Of a stretch of 64,000 bases of DNA, positions 23,729 through 37,569 are shown piece after piece. Positions within the stretch are counted from its first letter, which is position 1. The number at the start of each line of letters is the position of its first letter. Below the pieces are notes generated by a model. It was given only the letters and a program-made list of their open reading frames with translations, searched no databases and was not told where the DNA came from. Origin of the DNA: Lachnoclostridium sp. An169 (GTDB lineage: Bacteria; Bacillota; Clostridia; Lachnospirales; Lachnospiraceae); assembly GCF_002160525.1 (NCBI RefSeq), contig NZ_NFKT01000004.1, forward strand, positions 124,001 to 188,000, in the 5' to 3' direction. The translations under genes and the position numbers were made by a program.

Positions 23729-24370
23729 ATGTCCAGAGGTTCAGTTCAGCTTACCGAAGCAAGAAAATCAGAAATTATTGAGGCATGCTCCAGGCTTTAC
23801 AGGGAGAAAAGTTTTAAGGAGATCAAACTGCAGGATATTGCGGATGCAACGACGCTTACAAGAACAGCGTTATATAAATATTACAGGACAAAGGAAGAAA
23901 TATTTCTCGGCCTGCTCCAGAGAGAGTATGAAAAATGGAACGAAAGCCTCCTGGCGATTCTGAATGAAAATGACAGCCTGACAAAGGAAGAGCTTGCCAG
24001 GGCGGTTTCCCGCTCTCTGGAAGAGAGGATCCAGCTTTTAAAGATCATGTCGATGAATAATTTTGAACTGGAAGAACAGAGCAGGTTTGAGAGAGTAGTA
24101 GAGTATAAAAAGGCACTGGGAGATTCGATGAAGATCATGAGGCGGATTCTCGACAAATTCTGCGCGGACTTGAGCGAAGAGCAGAAGGAAAAATTTATTT
24201 ACACCTTCTTCCCCTTCACCTTCGGGCTTTACCCCTATACGAATTTAAATGAAAAAGCGGTAAAGGCCATGGAAGAGGCAGATGTGGGATTTCATTATTA
24301 TTCGATATACCAGCTGTCCTATGACTGCATTACAGCGCTTTTAAACGGAGGATTTCCAGGAGAAAGTTAA
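23729..24370 (+). CDS. TetR/AcrR family transcriptional regulator
   Basis: A 213-residue protein with an N-terminal TetR DNA-binding domain (about 10-60): IIEACSRLYREKSFKEIKLQ, then DIADATTLTRTALYKYYRTK, the helix-turn-helix with the family's YKYY recognition end. The helical C-terminal part would bind a small effector. Immediately downstream, two TGACA-N3-TGTCA palindromes flank the promoter of the flavoenzyme gene and are its most likely targets, so it probably represses that gene until an enoate-like compound appears. The effector is unknown. Confidence 0.9.
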   Translation: MSRGSVQLTEARKSEIIEACSRLYREKSFKEIKLQDIADATTLTRTALYKYYRTKEEIFLGLLQREYEKWNESLLAILNENDSLTKEELARAVSRSLEERIQLLKIMSMNNFELEEQSRFERVVEYKKALGDSMKIMRRILDKFCADLSEEQKEKFIYTFFPFTFGLYPYTNLNEKAVKAMEEADVGFHYYSIYQLSYDCITALLNGGFPGES

Positions 24371-24461
24371 GTCTGTTTTTGATCGTGCTCTTAAGAACTT
24401 TATTTTTTATGCTTTTTATCGCTTCTGTATTTCTGGTTTCTGTATTTTTTCTTCTTTTATA

Positions 24462-24511
24462 TTGACACAATGTCACTTTAGAGTTATTCTTTGATTAGTG
24501 ACATCATGTCA
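24462..24511 (+). promoter_or_regulatory. Promoter with two TetR-type operators
   Basis: TTGACA (24462-24467), a 17-nt spacer and TATTCT (24485-24490). Palindrome 1, TGACA-CAA-TGTCA (24463-24475), overlaps the -35 box. Palindrome 2, TGACA-TCA-TGTCA (24499-24511), lies at the expected transcription start. Their centres are 36 bp apart, and the wider flanks also mirror each other (ATTGACA ... TGTCAAT). A dimer on each would block polymerase. Confidence 0.8.
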
Positions 24512-24530
24512 ATATAGAAGGAGGAATACA

Positions 24531-26499
24531 ATGATGAAACAGTACGAGTATCTCAACAGTCCGATGAAACTTGGAAACACAGTCCTCAGAAACCGTTTTG
24601 TGGTCGCTCCGATGGGCGTGGGATTCATCTATGAGCCTGACCGGGGAGATCAACACAAAGGGGCTGGAATATTACGAGAGAAGAGCTAAGGGCGGATTCG
24701 GTCTTATCTATTCCGGGTCGTTTAACTCGGACAGCACCGTGGATGCTGACAATCCGCTGGCGGCAAATCCGCTGAAAAGTCCCTCATTATTCGTAAAAAC
24801 GTCTCTTGAGCTGACCAGAAGGGTTCATATATACGGGACAAAGATCATTGCCCAGGTGACAATGGGACTTGGGAGAAATTATCCGGGCTATCTGGCGCCG
24901 AGCGCCCTGCCTGTTTACAATTTCCCGGATCAGACGTCCCCGGTCCTGACCGTGGAACAGATCCATGAAAAAGAGCGTCTTATGATCGAGGCGGCGAAAC
25001 TGTGCAAACAGGGCGGATACGACGGATTTGAAATCCATGCGATGCACTGGGGATATCTGCTGGATGAATTTTCCATGAGCATCACGAATCATCGGACGGA
25101 TGAATATGGCGGAACACTGGAAAACAGAATCCGTATCGCAAAAGAACTGATCGAAGGGATAAAAAATGCCTGTGGAAGTGATTTTATCGTGACGATCCGT
25201 CTGGGACTGAAAGCCTTCATGAAAGATTTCAATGAGGCAAGCTTTGACGGCAGTGAGGAAAAGGGCAGGGATATCGATGAGGCGGTTGAGATCGCAAAAC
25301 TGCTGGAGTCCTATGGACTGGACGGCCTGTCTGTTGACACAGGCGTATATGATTCCTTCTATTACGCATGTCCTCCGATGTATGTACCATCCGGGTTCGC
25401 GATCGATCTGGCAGCCCGGGTGAAACAGGAAGTAAAGATTCCGGTTATGCTTGGAGGGCGTATGGCGGATATCGATCTTGACGAGGAGGCTGTAAGAGAC
25501 GGAAAGATTGATGCGGTCGTTCTTGGCAGACCGTCTCTCGCGGACCCGGATCTCCCGAAAAAAGTAGAAATGGGCATGCCGGAGCGGATCCGCCCATGCA
25601 TCGCATGCAATCAGGGATGCATGTACCGTCTGCTGGAGCAGGGAGTGGATTCTTACTGTGCAGTGAATCCGGAGCTTGGCAAGAGCGTAGACTATCTGCC
25701 GCAGCCTGCCCTGGAAAAGAAAAATGTGATCGTTGTCGGCGGCGGAGTCGCGGGGATGGAAGCGGCGAGAACACTGACCAGGAGAGGGCATAAAGTTGTC
25801 CTGTACGAAGCAAACAGTGAGCTTGGCGGGAATCTGATCCCGGCAGGGGCTCATGAATTCAAAAATGATATCCACAGGCTGAATGCCTGGTATCAGCAGG
25901 AACTTGAGCGTCTGCAGGTAGAAATACATACCGGAAGGAAAATATCTGCCGGGGAAATCACAGAGGTGCATCCGGATGCCGTTATCCTTGCTGTCGGTTC
26001 GGTGCCTGTGACTCCGAAAGTGGAGGGAATCGAAAAGGCGGTCGGCTGTCTGGATATTTTGAGTGGGAAAGCAGAGCTGGGAGAAAAAGTTGTCGTTGTC
26101 GGCGGCGGTCTGGTCGGCTGTGAGATCGCATACGATCTATCCATGAAGAAGAAAGACGTGACAGTTGTGGAAGGTCTGGATCACATTCTGAACGGTCCCG
26201 TTCCTTCTATAAATAAACAGTTTTTACTTGATGCATTCAAGTATTACGGGACGAAGGTAAAAACAGGGACCATGCTCTCGAAAGTAACGGATGAAGGCGT
26301 CTTTGTAACCGGAGAAAACGGAGAGATGTTCCTGGAAGCAGATACGGTTGTTATTGCAGTTGGTTTCCGTCCCGTGCCATCCATGGCAAGAGAGCTTTAC
26401 GGACACGGAATCGAGGTCTATGAAGTGGGCGACGGAAAAGAGGTCGGGGATATTTACACTTCCATCGGCTCTGCCTTTGAAGTGGCAAGGGAGATCTGA
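24531..26499 (+). pseudogene. NADH:flavin oxidoreductase / enoate reductase-type flavoenzyme, frameshifted
   Basis: The product would be about 655 residues: an N-terminal old-yellow-enzyme FMN barrel (SPMKLGNTVLRNRFVVAPMG; HAMHWGYLLDEFSM), a 4Fe-4S site (CIACNQGCMYRLL ... C) and two Rossmann domains for FAD and NAD(P)H (VIVVGGGVAGMEAA; VVVVGGGLVGCEIA). This is the 2-enoate / 2,4-dienoyl-CoA reductase layout. The true N-terminus starts at ATG 24531 behind AAGGAGG, but its frame runs out after about 50 residues. Removing one C at 24641-24642 restores EPD-GEINTKGLEYYERRAKGG exactly. The remainder is intact from 24643. It is either a recent null mutation or a sequencing error. The promoter and operators remain intact. 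Confidence 0.85.
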
Positions 26500-26546
26500 G
26501 GCATCCGGTGCAACAGCATTACAATAAGAGAAGTGGTGATAAAAGA

Positions 26547-26605
26547 AAAACAGAGCGAGCGGGGCGCTGCAGGCCGATTACTGCAGCGCCCCGCCCGCTC
26601 TGTTT
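26547..26605 (+). terminator. Terminator after the flavoenzyme gene
   Basis: AAACAGAGCG-A-GCGGGGCGCTGCAG pairs with CTGCAGCGCCCCGC-C-CGCTCTGTTT: about 24 pairs with one A/C mismatch and an 8-nt loop, followed by TTCTGCTTTT. A very strong hairpin that also separates off the glycoside locus. Confidence 0.88.
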
Positions 26606-26749
26606 TCTGCTTTTCTGTTTTATGAATTTGGACAAGATGAGACTAAAAAGAACAAAATAATTATACATAACGCCTCAACAACCTGTTAAAATGATTACAA
26701 AGTTGAATTTTGCAGAAGACAATTTTTTTACAACGGAAGTGAGGTTACA

Positions 26750-30277
<3,528 letters not shown>

Positions 30278-30326
30278 TCAGGCATCTTCGCATCATAATG
30301 AATAAAATATAGCGAAAAAATGTACC

Positions 30327-30349
30327 GGAAAGCCAGAAACTGGTTTTCC
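30327..30349 (+). other. Intercistronic stem-loop between the kinase and rhamnosidase genes
   Basis: GGAAAGCCAG-AAA-CTGGTTTTCC gives a 10-bp stem with one G-U pair and a 3-nt loop. No T-run follows on the plus strand, so it is probably an RNA processing or stability element and not a full terminator. Confidence 0.45.
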
Positions 30350-30410
30350 ATAATGGCTGTTTGCTGATAGAATCAATAACAGAATACTTTGGACGAAGGA
30401 GGACGTTCCG

Positions 30411-32693
30411 ATGAATCAAGATTTTTTCAGGACAAACTGGATCTGGATGCAGGACGAAATTCATGACGAACGGGAGTATCCCTGCATCGTATATTTCCGC
30501 AAAGAATTTAACGACGCCGGGAAGATCCGCATATCCGCCAACTGCCGCTACAAGCTGTACATCAACGACGTATTTGTGCAGGAAGGCCCCCAGAAGGGGA
30601 ACGCAGAGACTGCTTATGCGGATTCTGCCGACTTGGGTAAATATGTAAGAAAGGGAGAAAAGAACACGGCAGCCGTGGAGGTGCTGTATTATCCGGAAGA
30701 TCCGGCCCGAAGAAACGACAGTCTGTATTACAGCCAGTATCCCTGCCTTTATATCGAAGATCTGGGAGATGCGGTGGAAAAGGCACTGAACGGAAAAGAA
30801 GGATGGCGGTATACCATGGCGTCCCATATCGGAATCACCGGGGAACCTTTCAACCCGGCGCCTATTCACGGGGAAGAGCGGGTTCATGCGCGGGCGGATC
30901 TGGCAGGCTGGATGGAGTCCGGCTATGACGACAGCTCCTGGCAGGAGGCAAAGCCCTATAATTTCCTTCAGGTGAACAAGCCTGTTGCGCCCTTCAATAT
31001 GGAGGAGCGGACGATTCCGCCAATGCGGCACGAATCCTGCAGATTTGAGGGCGTAGTCTGTGTGCGGGAATCGTCTGCCCAGACGGCGGATTCTTTAAAG
31101 GAGCAGTGGGAGAAGATGCTCTCCGGAACGGGAACTGTAGAAATCCCTGCAAATACGACCCAGATCGTGGAGATCTCAGCCGGAGAAGAAATGTGCGGAT
31201 ATCCTGCATTTATCATGGCAGGGGGAAAGGAAGCAGAGATTACGTTCCTCTGCTCGGAGTGTTACGGAGTGCCGCAGCCGGACGTGGTGACGCCGAGCGG
31301 GGCAAGGAAGCTCCCGCCCCTGAAAGGAGACCGTACAGATTATGTACACGGCGTTCTTGAGGGTACGACTGACGTCTATTACGCAGCAGGATACGGTACG
31401 AAGGAGAAACCGGAGAAATATACTCCGTTTCTGTTCCGCACATTCCGTTATATCCAGGTGAAGATCACCACAAAGGATCAGGGCATGTCCCTGCTTGGCT
31501 ATGATTATCTGTCCACCGGGTATCCGCTTGAGGTAAAGACGCACCTTGAGACGTCCGACGAGTCGCTGAACAGGATCTGGGATATTTCCATGCGCTCTCT
31601 GAAACGGTGTATGCACGAGACGTATGTGGACTGTCCTTTCTATGAGCAGCTCCAGTATACCATGGATTCCCGTGCGGAGATCCTCTTTACTTACGCAGTG
31701 TCGGGGGATGACCGCCTGGCGCGCCAGTGTATGGATTCGTTCCGGAAAACACAGAGAAGCGACGGAATCCTGCAGGCGAGCGCTCCGGCGGTGGGGGTCA
31801 ATGTGATCCCAGGGTTTTCCATTTTCTATATCCTTATGGTACATGATCACATGATGTATTTCGGAGACAAGGCACTGGTGCGTGAACATTTTGCCTGTGT
31901 GGACCGTGTTCTGGAATTTTTCCATAACCATCTGACAGAGAAAGGTCTGGTGGGAAGCGTGGGCGGCGTGCTGTTCCGTCACAAATACTGGTCATTCATT
32001 GACTGGTGCCCGGAGTGGAATGAATCGGTCGGGGTTCCGGCAGCAGCTTTACAGGGCGACGGTTCCATAACCATGGAGAGTCTGCTTTACCTCTGCGGAC
32101 TGCTGAGAGCGGCGGAGCTGGCAGAGTACATCGGCAGGGAAGGTGTGGCAGAAGAGTACCGGGAACGCGCGGAAAAGGTAAGAGCAGCGGTTCAGGCATA
32201 CTGTACCGGAAAGGACGGCCTGATCCAGGATGGACCCGGACTGGAGCTTTACAGCACGCACTGCCAGGTATGGGCTGCACTGACCGATACCGTTTCTGAG
32301 GAGCAGGGAAGGAAAAACCTGGAACGGACGTTTGGAACAGAGGGCATTCCCCAGTGTTCGGTGTCCATGAGTTTTTATCTTCTGGAGGCGTTCAGGAAAA
32401 CCGGGATGCTGGAAAAGGCGGATCAGATGTGGGAGCCGTGGCGCTGGATGGTGAAGAACAACATGACCACCTGCGCGGAGAATTTTACCGATCAGAGAAG
32501 CGACTGCCACGCCTGGGGAGCATTGGCGCTGTACGCACTCCCGGCGGTCTATCTGGGGATCCGTCCTGTGAAACCGGGATTTGCAGAATACGAGAAGAAA
32601 ACAGATCTGGGACATCTCTCCTGGATCCGCGGCGAGATCGTAACGCCAAGGGGAATTCTGCGGATAGATGAGAGCAGAGCAGACGAAAAATAA
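30411..32693 (+). CDS. GH78-like alpha-L-rhamnosidase, intracellular
   Basis: A 760-residue protein. The N-terminal part has beta-sandwich segments (FRKEFNDAGKIRISANCRYK LYINDVFV region, then ARADLAGWMESGYDDSSW). An (alpha/alpha)6 barrel follows from about 380 with HETYVDCPFYEQLQYTMDSR, matching the DCPxxEQLQY variant of the GH78 catalytic region, and FIDWCPEWN. It would release terminal rhamnose from glycosides such as rutinosides. It lacks a signal peptide and is shorter than many GH78 enzymes. It ends at a bidirectional terminator facing the response regulator gene. GGAGG precedes ATG 30411. Substrate is inferred from family only. Confidence 0.82.
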   Translation: MNQDFFRTNWIWMQDEIHDEREYPCIVYFRKEFNDAGKIRISANCRYKLYINDVFVQEGPQKGNAETAYADSADLGKYVRKGEKNTAAVEVLYYPEDPARRNDSLYYSQYPCLYIEDLGDAVEKALNGKEGWRYTMASHIGITGEPFNPAPIHGEERVHARADLAGWMESGYDDSSWQEAKPYNFLQVNKPVAPFNMEERTIPPMRHESCRFEGVVCVRESSAQTADSLKEQWEKMLSGTGTVEIPANTTQIVEISAGEEMCGYPAFIMAGGKEAEITFLCSECYGVPQPDVVTPSGARKLPPLKGDRTDYVHGVLEGTTDVYYAAGYGTKEKPEKYTPFLFRTFRYIQVKITTKDQGMSLLGYDYLSTGYPLEVKTHLETSDESLNRIWDISMRSLKRCMHETYVDCPFYEQLQYTMDSRAEILFTYAVSGDDRLARQCMDSFRKTQRSDGILQASAPAVGVNVIPGFSIFYILMVHDHMMYFGDKALVREHFACVDRVLEFFHNHLTEKGLVGSVGGVLFRHKYWSFIDWCPEWNESVGVPAAALQGDGSITMESLLYLCGLLRAAELAEYIGREGVAEEYRERAEKVRAAVQAYCTGKDGLIQDGPGLELYSTHCQVWAALTDTVSEEQGRKNLERTFGTEGIPQCSVSMSFYLLEAFRKTGMLEKADQMWEPWRWMVKNNMTTCAENFTDQRSDCHAWGALALYALPAVYLGIRPVKPGFAEYEKKTDLGHLSWIRGEIVTPRGILRIDESRADEK

Positions 32694-32694
32694 G

Positions 32695-32745
32695 AAAAGA
32701 GCACAGACCCTCCGGGATCATGATTCCGGGTGCCTGTGCTCTTTT
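32695..32745. terminator. Bidirectional terminator between convergent genes
   Basis: AAAAGAGCACAG (32695-32706) pairs with CTGTGCTCTTTT (32734-32745), with a CCGGGATC/GATTCCGG inner stem. The A- and T-ends serve both strands. The minus-strand gene's stop codon lies inside the hairpin (32718-32720). Confidence 0.85.
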
Positions 32746-33527
32746 ACATACTGGGACGGCGTCATGCCGTAGTATTTTTTAAATACCGTGGAGAAATAGG
32801 GATAGTTGCTGTATCCGATCTGCCAGGAGATGTCGGCAGCAGGCTTGTCAGTGGTAAGGAACAGGGTGGAGGCAAGCTCCATCCGCTCCTTTATGATCCA
32901 CTGATTAATGCTGTATCCTTTCTCCTTCTTAAAGATACGGTTCAGGTAGATCGGGTTTAGATAAACACTTCCGGCGATATCGTTGACGCTTAAGGTGCTG
33001 TCACCGATATGGTCCAGAATGTAATTGACACATTTCTCCGCGATCTCCGCCGGGGTGGAGCGGGTGTTTCCTTCTTCCTCCTCGGCGGACGCCGTCTGGA
33101 TCTGGTTGGCAAGCCAGTTCTTTCCGTAGTCCTGGAGACGTTTTTCCTCCAGATGCTGCTGCCTGCGCAGACAGACTTTCTGCACCGCCTTCGCGATATC
33201 CTCGTATTTCGCCGGAAGGGTGATGTAGTCCTGGCAACCAAGGGAGAGCCCTTCCCGGGCATATTCAAAATCTGCATGGCAGGTCAGAAGGACGCAGTCG
33301 ATATCGTAGCCGTTATCCTGGATCCAGTGGATCAGGGAGAGTCCGTTTTCGTCAGGCATCTCAATGTCGGAGAGCAGGATATCGATATGGTTTGCCTGAA
33401 TGACCTCTCTTGCCTGCAGAGCGCTGAATGCGGTAAATACGCCGTCAATACCGTACTCTTCCCAGTGGATGTCGGACGCCATGGTCTGCGCCTCGATGGC
33501 GATGTCATTTACGATCAGCAGCTTCAT
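32718..33527 (-). CDS. YesN-type response regulator (receiver plus AraC domain)
   Basis: A 269-residue regulator. The receiver domain (1-125) begins KLLIVNDIAIEAQTM and has the phospho-accepting Asp in ILLSDIEMPDENG, Thr in CVLLTCHADFE and Lys in TLPAKYEDI. The AraC DNA-binding domain (about 165-265) ends with IGYSNYPYFSTVFKKYYGMT and PSQYVKEHR. Its start overlaps the stop of the histidine kinase gene (33527), so the two are translationally coupled. YesN-type regulators usually activate nearby CUT1 transporter genes; the likely target here is the transporter at 38643-42108. Its own stop lies within the terminator hairpin. Confidence 0.92.
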   Translation of the reverse strand: MKLLIVNDIAIEAQTMASDIHWEEYGIDGVFTAFSALQAREVIQANHIDILLSDIEMPDENGLSLIHWIQDNGYDIDCVLLTCHADFEYAREGLSLGCQDYITLPAKYEDIAKAVQKVCLRRQQHLEEKRLQDYGKNWLANQIQTASAEEEEGNTRSTPAEIAEKCVNYILDHIGDSTLSVNDIAGSVYLNPIYLNRIFKKEKGYSINQWIIKERMELASTLFLTTDKPAADISWQIGYSNYPYFSTVFKKYYGMTPSQYVKEHRHPES

Positions 33528-35167
33528 CAGTATTCCTCCTCCAGATTGTATGGTATGGTAATCGTAAAAGTGGTGCCTACATTGATTTCCGAGTCACAGA
33601 CAACCGAAACATTGTCCCCGTAATAATAGCGCAGACGCCAGATGGAATTCTTGATGCCCACATTCTTTCCGTCTTCCACGGAATACTGTTCCAGAGATTC
33701 CAGTTCGTTGATGGAGCGGACGGCTTCCTCGTCCATGCCTTTCCCATCGTCTGAAATGTAAAAAGTCACCACCCCATCCTCATACTCGCCGGAGAAAACG
33801 ATATGTACTTTCCGGTCCGGCAGCAGGGCGTGGGCAATAATATTTTCCATAAAACTGTGGAGTACCAGGGGTGGCACCCGCATCACATCCAGGATCGGCT
33901 CCAACTGATAGGAAACTTCAAAAGAGACGGGATAATAGATCTTTGTGATGTTCATGTAATCTTCGATCAGTTTCCGCTCCTTTGAGAAAAGCTGCAGGTC
34001 CCCGACGCTGCGGAAGAGGTAGCGGAAATAGTCGGAGAGGAACAGCACCATTTCCTGAGCGTTTTCCCGGTGTCCGCTCTGAATCAGCGTGTAGAGCACG
34101 TTGAAGGAGTTCAGGAGAAAATGGGGACGGATCTGCAGCTGCAGGAAATCGATCTGGAGCTGCTTGTTGGAGAGCTCCTTGTCCAGCACCTCTTTCTGGA
34201 GCTTCTGAAGGGAGGACGCCATCTTGTTGAAACTCTCGTATGCCGCGCCAAACTCCATGGAATTGGCAGGCTCCGTGATCCGGTAGTCGTCGTTGCCCTG
34301 CCGAAGCTGCAGCTGGGCAAAGTTCAGGCGGGTCAGCGGCGTTGCAACGTAGCGTTTCATCAGCTGGTACAGGCAGGGAATCAGCGCCAGATACAGGATG
34401 AAAAACAAAATGACAGCAGCAGGCAGCACGCCGGGGCTGCTGTTCAAATCTCTGGATGAGATGGCGGCGGTCAGATAGATGCCGTCCTCGATTTCCCGGC
34501 TGAAATAGTGCGTCGTCAGCGTGGATTCCTGCGGTGAAGTCTCGAAAGATAATTCCAGAGACTTATAGCTGGATAACGTGCCATACTGTTCCATAAAGTC
34601 ATTCAGGTCTATGGCGGCGCCATAATAAACTCCCAGAGCAGAATTATAAATGACACGTACCATCTGGGTGTGATCTTCCGGCAAAAACCACTGGGAACCG
34701 TACCGGTCCAGATTTTCAATATATGTATAGTAAGGACGTGTGCCGGAAGTAGCAGCAGTATAATTGGGAACCGGAATATAATCATCACGGTCCGGCACGT
34801 AAATGAAGAATGTATCCGCCACGTTGGAGATGCGTATCTGTGATGTCAGGGAATCCACAAGCTGATGGCGGAAAATCAGATACCGGGAATCGTCCCGGGC
34901 GCTGCAGAGCGAGGTAAGGGTTGGATTATCCGTCGCAAGATCATAAAAAACAGTGTGCGTATTATAAACTTTGCTGTCCAGCGTAGTTGCCTGGGATTCC
35001 AGCGTATATCGGATCACCGTTTCGGCACTTTTTATAGAATTCTGATAGGAAACTACGGATACGACAATGCCGATTATGTTGAAGGGAAGCACCAGAATCA
35101 GCAGGATAATAAGTGCTTTTGCCATCAGGGAACTTCTGTTGATCTCAAAAGGCAGTCTGAGTTTCAT
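33527..35167 (-). CDS. YesM-type sensor histidine kinase
   Basis: A 546-residue membrane kinase with a first span near 15-38, an extracellular sensor (40-240), a second span near 247-268 and a HAMP linker (YVATPLTRLNFAQL). A coiled region follows, then the His_kinase domain with phospho-accepting His in LQIRPHFLLNSFNVL. The ATPase part shows the N-box FMENIIAHALL and G-box DDGKGMDEE. The extracellular domain may sense a sugar or sugar-bound protein. It is paired with the response regulator gene that overlaps its end. The gap to the upstream YczE-like gene is 62 bp. Confidence 0.92.
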   Translation of the reverse strand: MKLRLPFEINRSSLMAKALIILLILVLPFNIIGIVVSVVSYQNSIKSAETVIRYTLESQATTLDSKVYNTHTVFYDLATDNPTLTSLCSARDDSRYLIFRHQLVDSLTSQIRISNVADTFFIYVPDRDDYIPVPNYTAATSGTRPYYTYIENLDRYGSQWFLPEDHTQMVRVIYNSALGVYYGAAIDLNDFMEQYGTLSSYKSLELSFETSPQESTLTTHYFSREIEDGIYLTAAISSRDLNSSPGVLPAAVILFFILYLALIPCLYQLMKRYVATPLTRLNFAQLQLRQGNDDYRITEPANSMEFGAAYESFNKMASSLQKLQKEVLDKELSNKQLQIDFLQLQIRPHFLLNSFNVLYTLIQSGHRENAQEMVLFLSDYFRYLFRSVGDLQLFSKERKLIEDYMNITKIYYPVSFEVSYQLEPILDVMRVPPLVLHSFMENIIAHALLPDRKVHIVFSGEYEDGVVTFYISDDGKGMDEEAVRSINELESLEQYSVEDGKNVGIKNSIWRLRYYYGDNVSVVCDSEINVGTTFTITIPYNLEEEY

Positions 35168-35229
35168 TTATAATCATCTCCAATCGTCTCCGGAAATATT
35201 TTTCGCTTACCGTTTACTGAAATATTTTA

Positions 35230-35876
35230 TCATATGCCGGCAGGTTTTGAAAGTTTAAAATCTATGGCCTGGAACAGGGAGATGAACCGCCCGATCAGAA
35301 GTGCGGACAACAGTGTTCCGATCCCGATCCCGATAGTCCGACCGCAGATGATCCATCCGAGTACCGCTGCCACGACCACCATACTGATATCGAAAATATT
35401 CCGGATCAGCCCCAGCGGTTTCCCGACATATTCTGCGAGAGTACGGACCAGCCCGTCAGGAGGATTCAAAATAAGATTTCCGGCTGTCATAAGATAGGTC
35501 CCCAGGGCAGTGAGCAGGATCGCTGCGGAGAGAGTGAGCAGCTTCAGAACCGGGGAAGAGGGGGCGAATTCCAGAAGAGCGTCATAGATATTCAGGACGA
35601 CTCCGAACACGAAAGAAAAGGGCAGCTGCAAAAAGGCTTTCAGGTCTGCTTTCCGGGTAAGGATGCACTGAATCCCGATGAAGAGAAAGTAGAGAACCAC
35701 AGTTGTGGTTCCCAGACTTACTCCCAGAATCTCCGCAGCAGTATAGGGAAGCGTGTTGATGGCGCCGACGCCGAGGGTGGACTTGGTGTTCAGGATGATC
35801 CCTGCGGCAAGGATGTTCATTCCCACAAAGGAGAGCAGGCATTTTGTTTTCATGCTCATACTTTTCTGATCTTCCA

Positions 35877-35877
<1 letters not shown>
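35230..35877 (-). CDS. YczE/YitT-like integral membrane protein (DUF6198 type)
   Basis: A 215-residue protein with five hydrophobic segments. The motifs NTKSTLGVGAINTLPY and GNLILNPPDGLVRTLAE match the YczE/YyaS family of small membrane proteins, whose transport role is unknown. Its ATG overlaps the stop of the GH1 gene by one base (TAATG), so it is made with that enzyme. The context suggests a role in exchange of a sugar, aglycone or product, but this is only inference. Confidence 0.75.
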
Positions 35878-37286
<1,409 letters not shown>

Positions 37287-37385
37287 TTATCATGCTCCTT
37301 TCTTTATCTGGCATCTGCTTTCTTTTTATCCGGTCTGCGTTTTGGCAGCCGGTCGTTTTTTGGGAATATTGCTGTGCCAGATAAA

Positions 37386-37448
37386 ATTATAAATGAAAGG
37401 AACTGTGCATTTCCATGGTCCGGCCTCATCTTTAAACAGCGTTTACAA
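37386..37448 (-). promoter_or_regulatory. GH1 promoter (minus strand) and candidate cre/CcpA site
   Basis: On the minus strand TGGAAA (37415-37410), an 18-nt spacer and TATAAT (37391-37386) form a plausible promoter. Upstream, TTGTAAACGCTGTTTAA (minus strand, 37448-37432) contains the palindrome TAAAC-AGC-GTTTA and matches the cre consensus WTGNAANCGNWNNCW at all but one position. It could mediate glucose repression in both directions. Confidence 0.5.
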
Positions 37449-37491
37449 CTTCCCTGAAAAAAACGGGATATTTATTAAATGATGTATATGT

Positions 37492-37545
37492 TATGATAGA
37501 GGAAGGTTTAATTAGAAGGTTTATTACACGAAGAAAGTTTATTAT
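37492..37545 (+). repeat. RpiR promoter -10 and three 13-bp direct repeats
   Basis: TATGAT (37492-37497) is a likely -10. Downstream are GAAGGTTTAATTA (37502-37514), GAAGGTTTATTAC (37515-37527) and GAAAGTTTATTAT (37533-37545), consensus GAARGTTTAWTA. Lying between the start point and the RpiR gene, they look like an operator array. Confidence 0.55.
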
Positions 37546-37569
37546 GAGAGAATTACGAGAGGTGATCAT

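Noticed and set aside
24635-24655. Programmed ribosomal frameshift in the flavoenzyme
   Set aside because: No slippery heptamer, stimulatory stem or rare/stop codon pattern is seen, and the family does not use frameshifting.
24571-26499. Flavoenzyme starting at ATG 24571 as an intact gene
   Set aside because: The first 24 residues of that frame are out-of-frame noise; the true family N-terminus starts at 24531 in the other frame.
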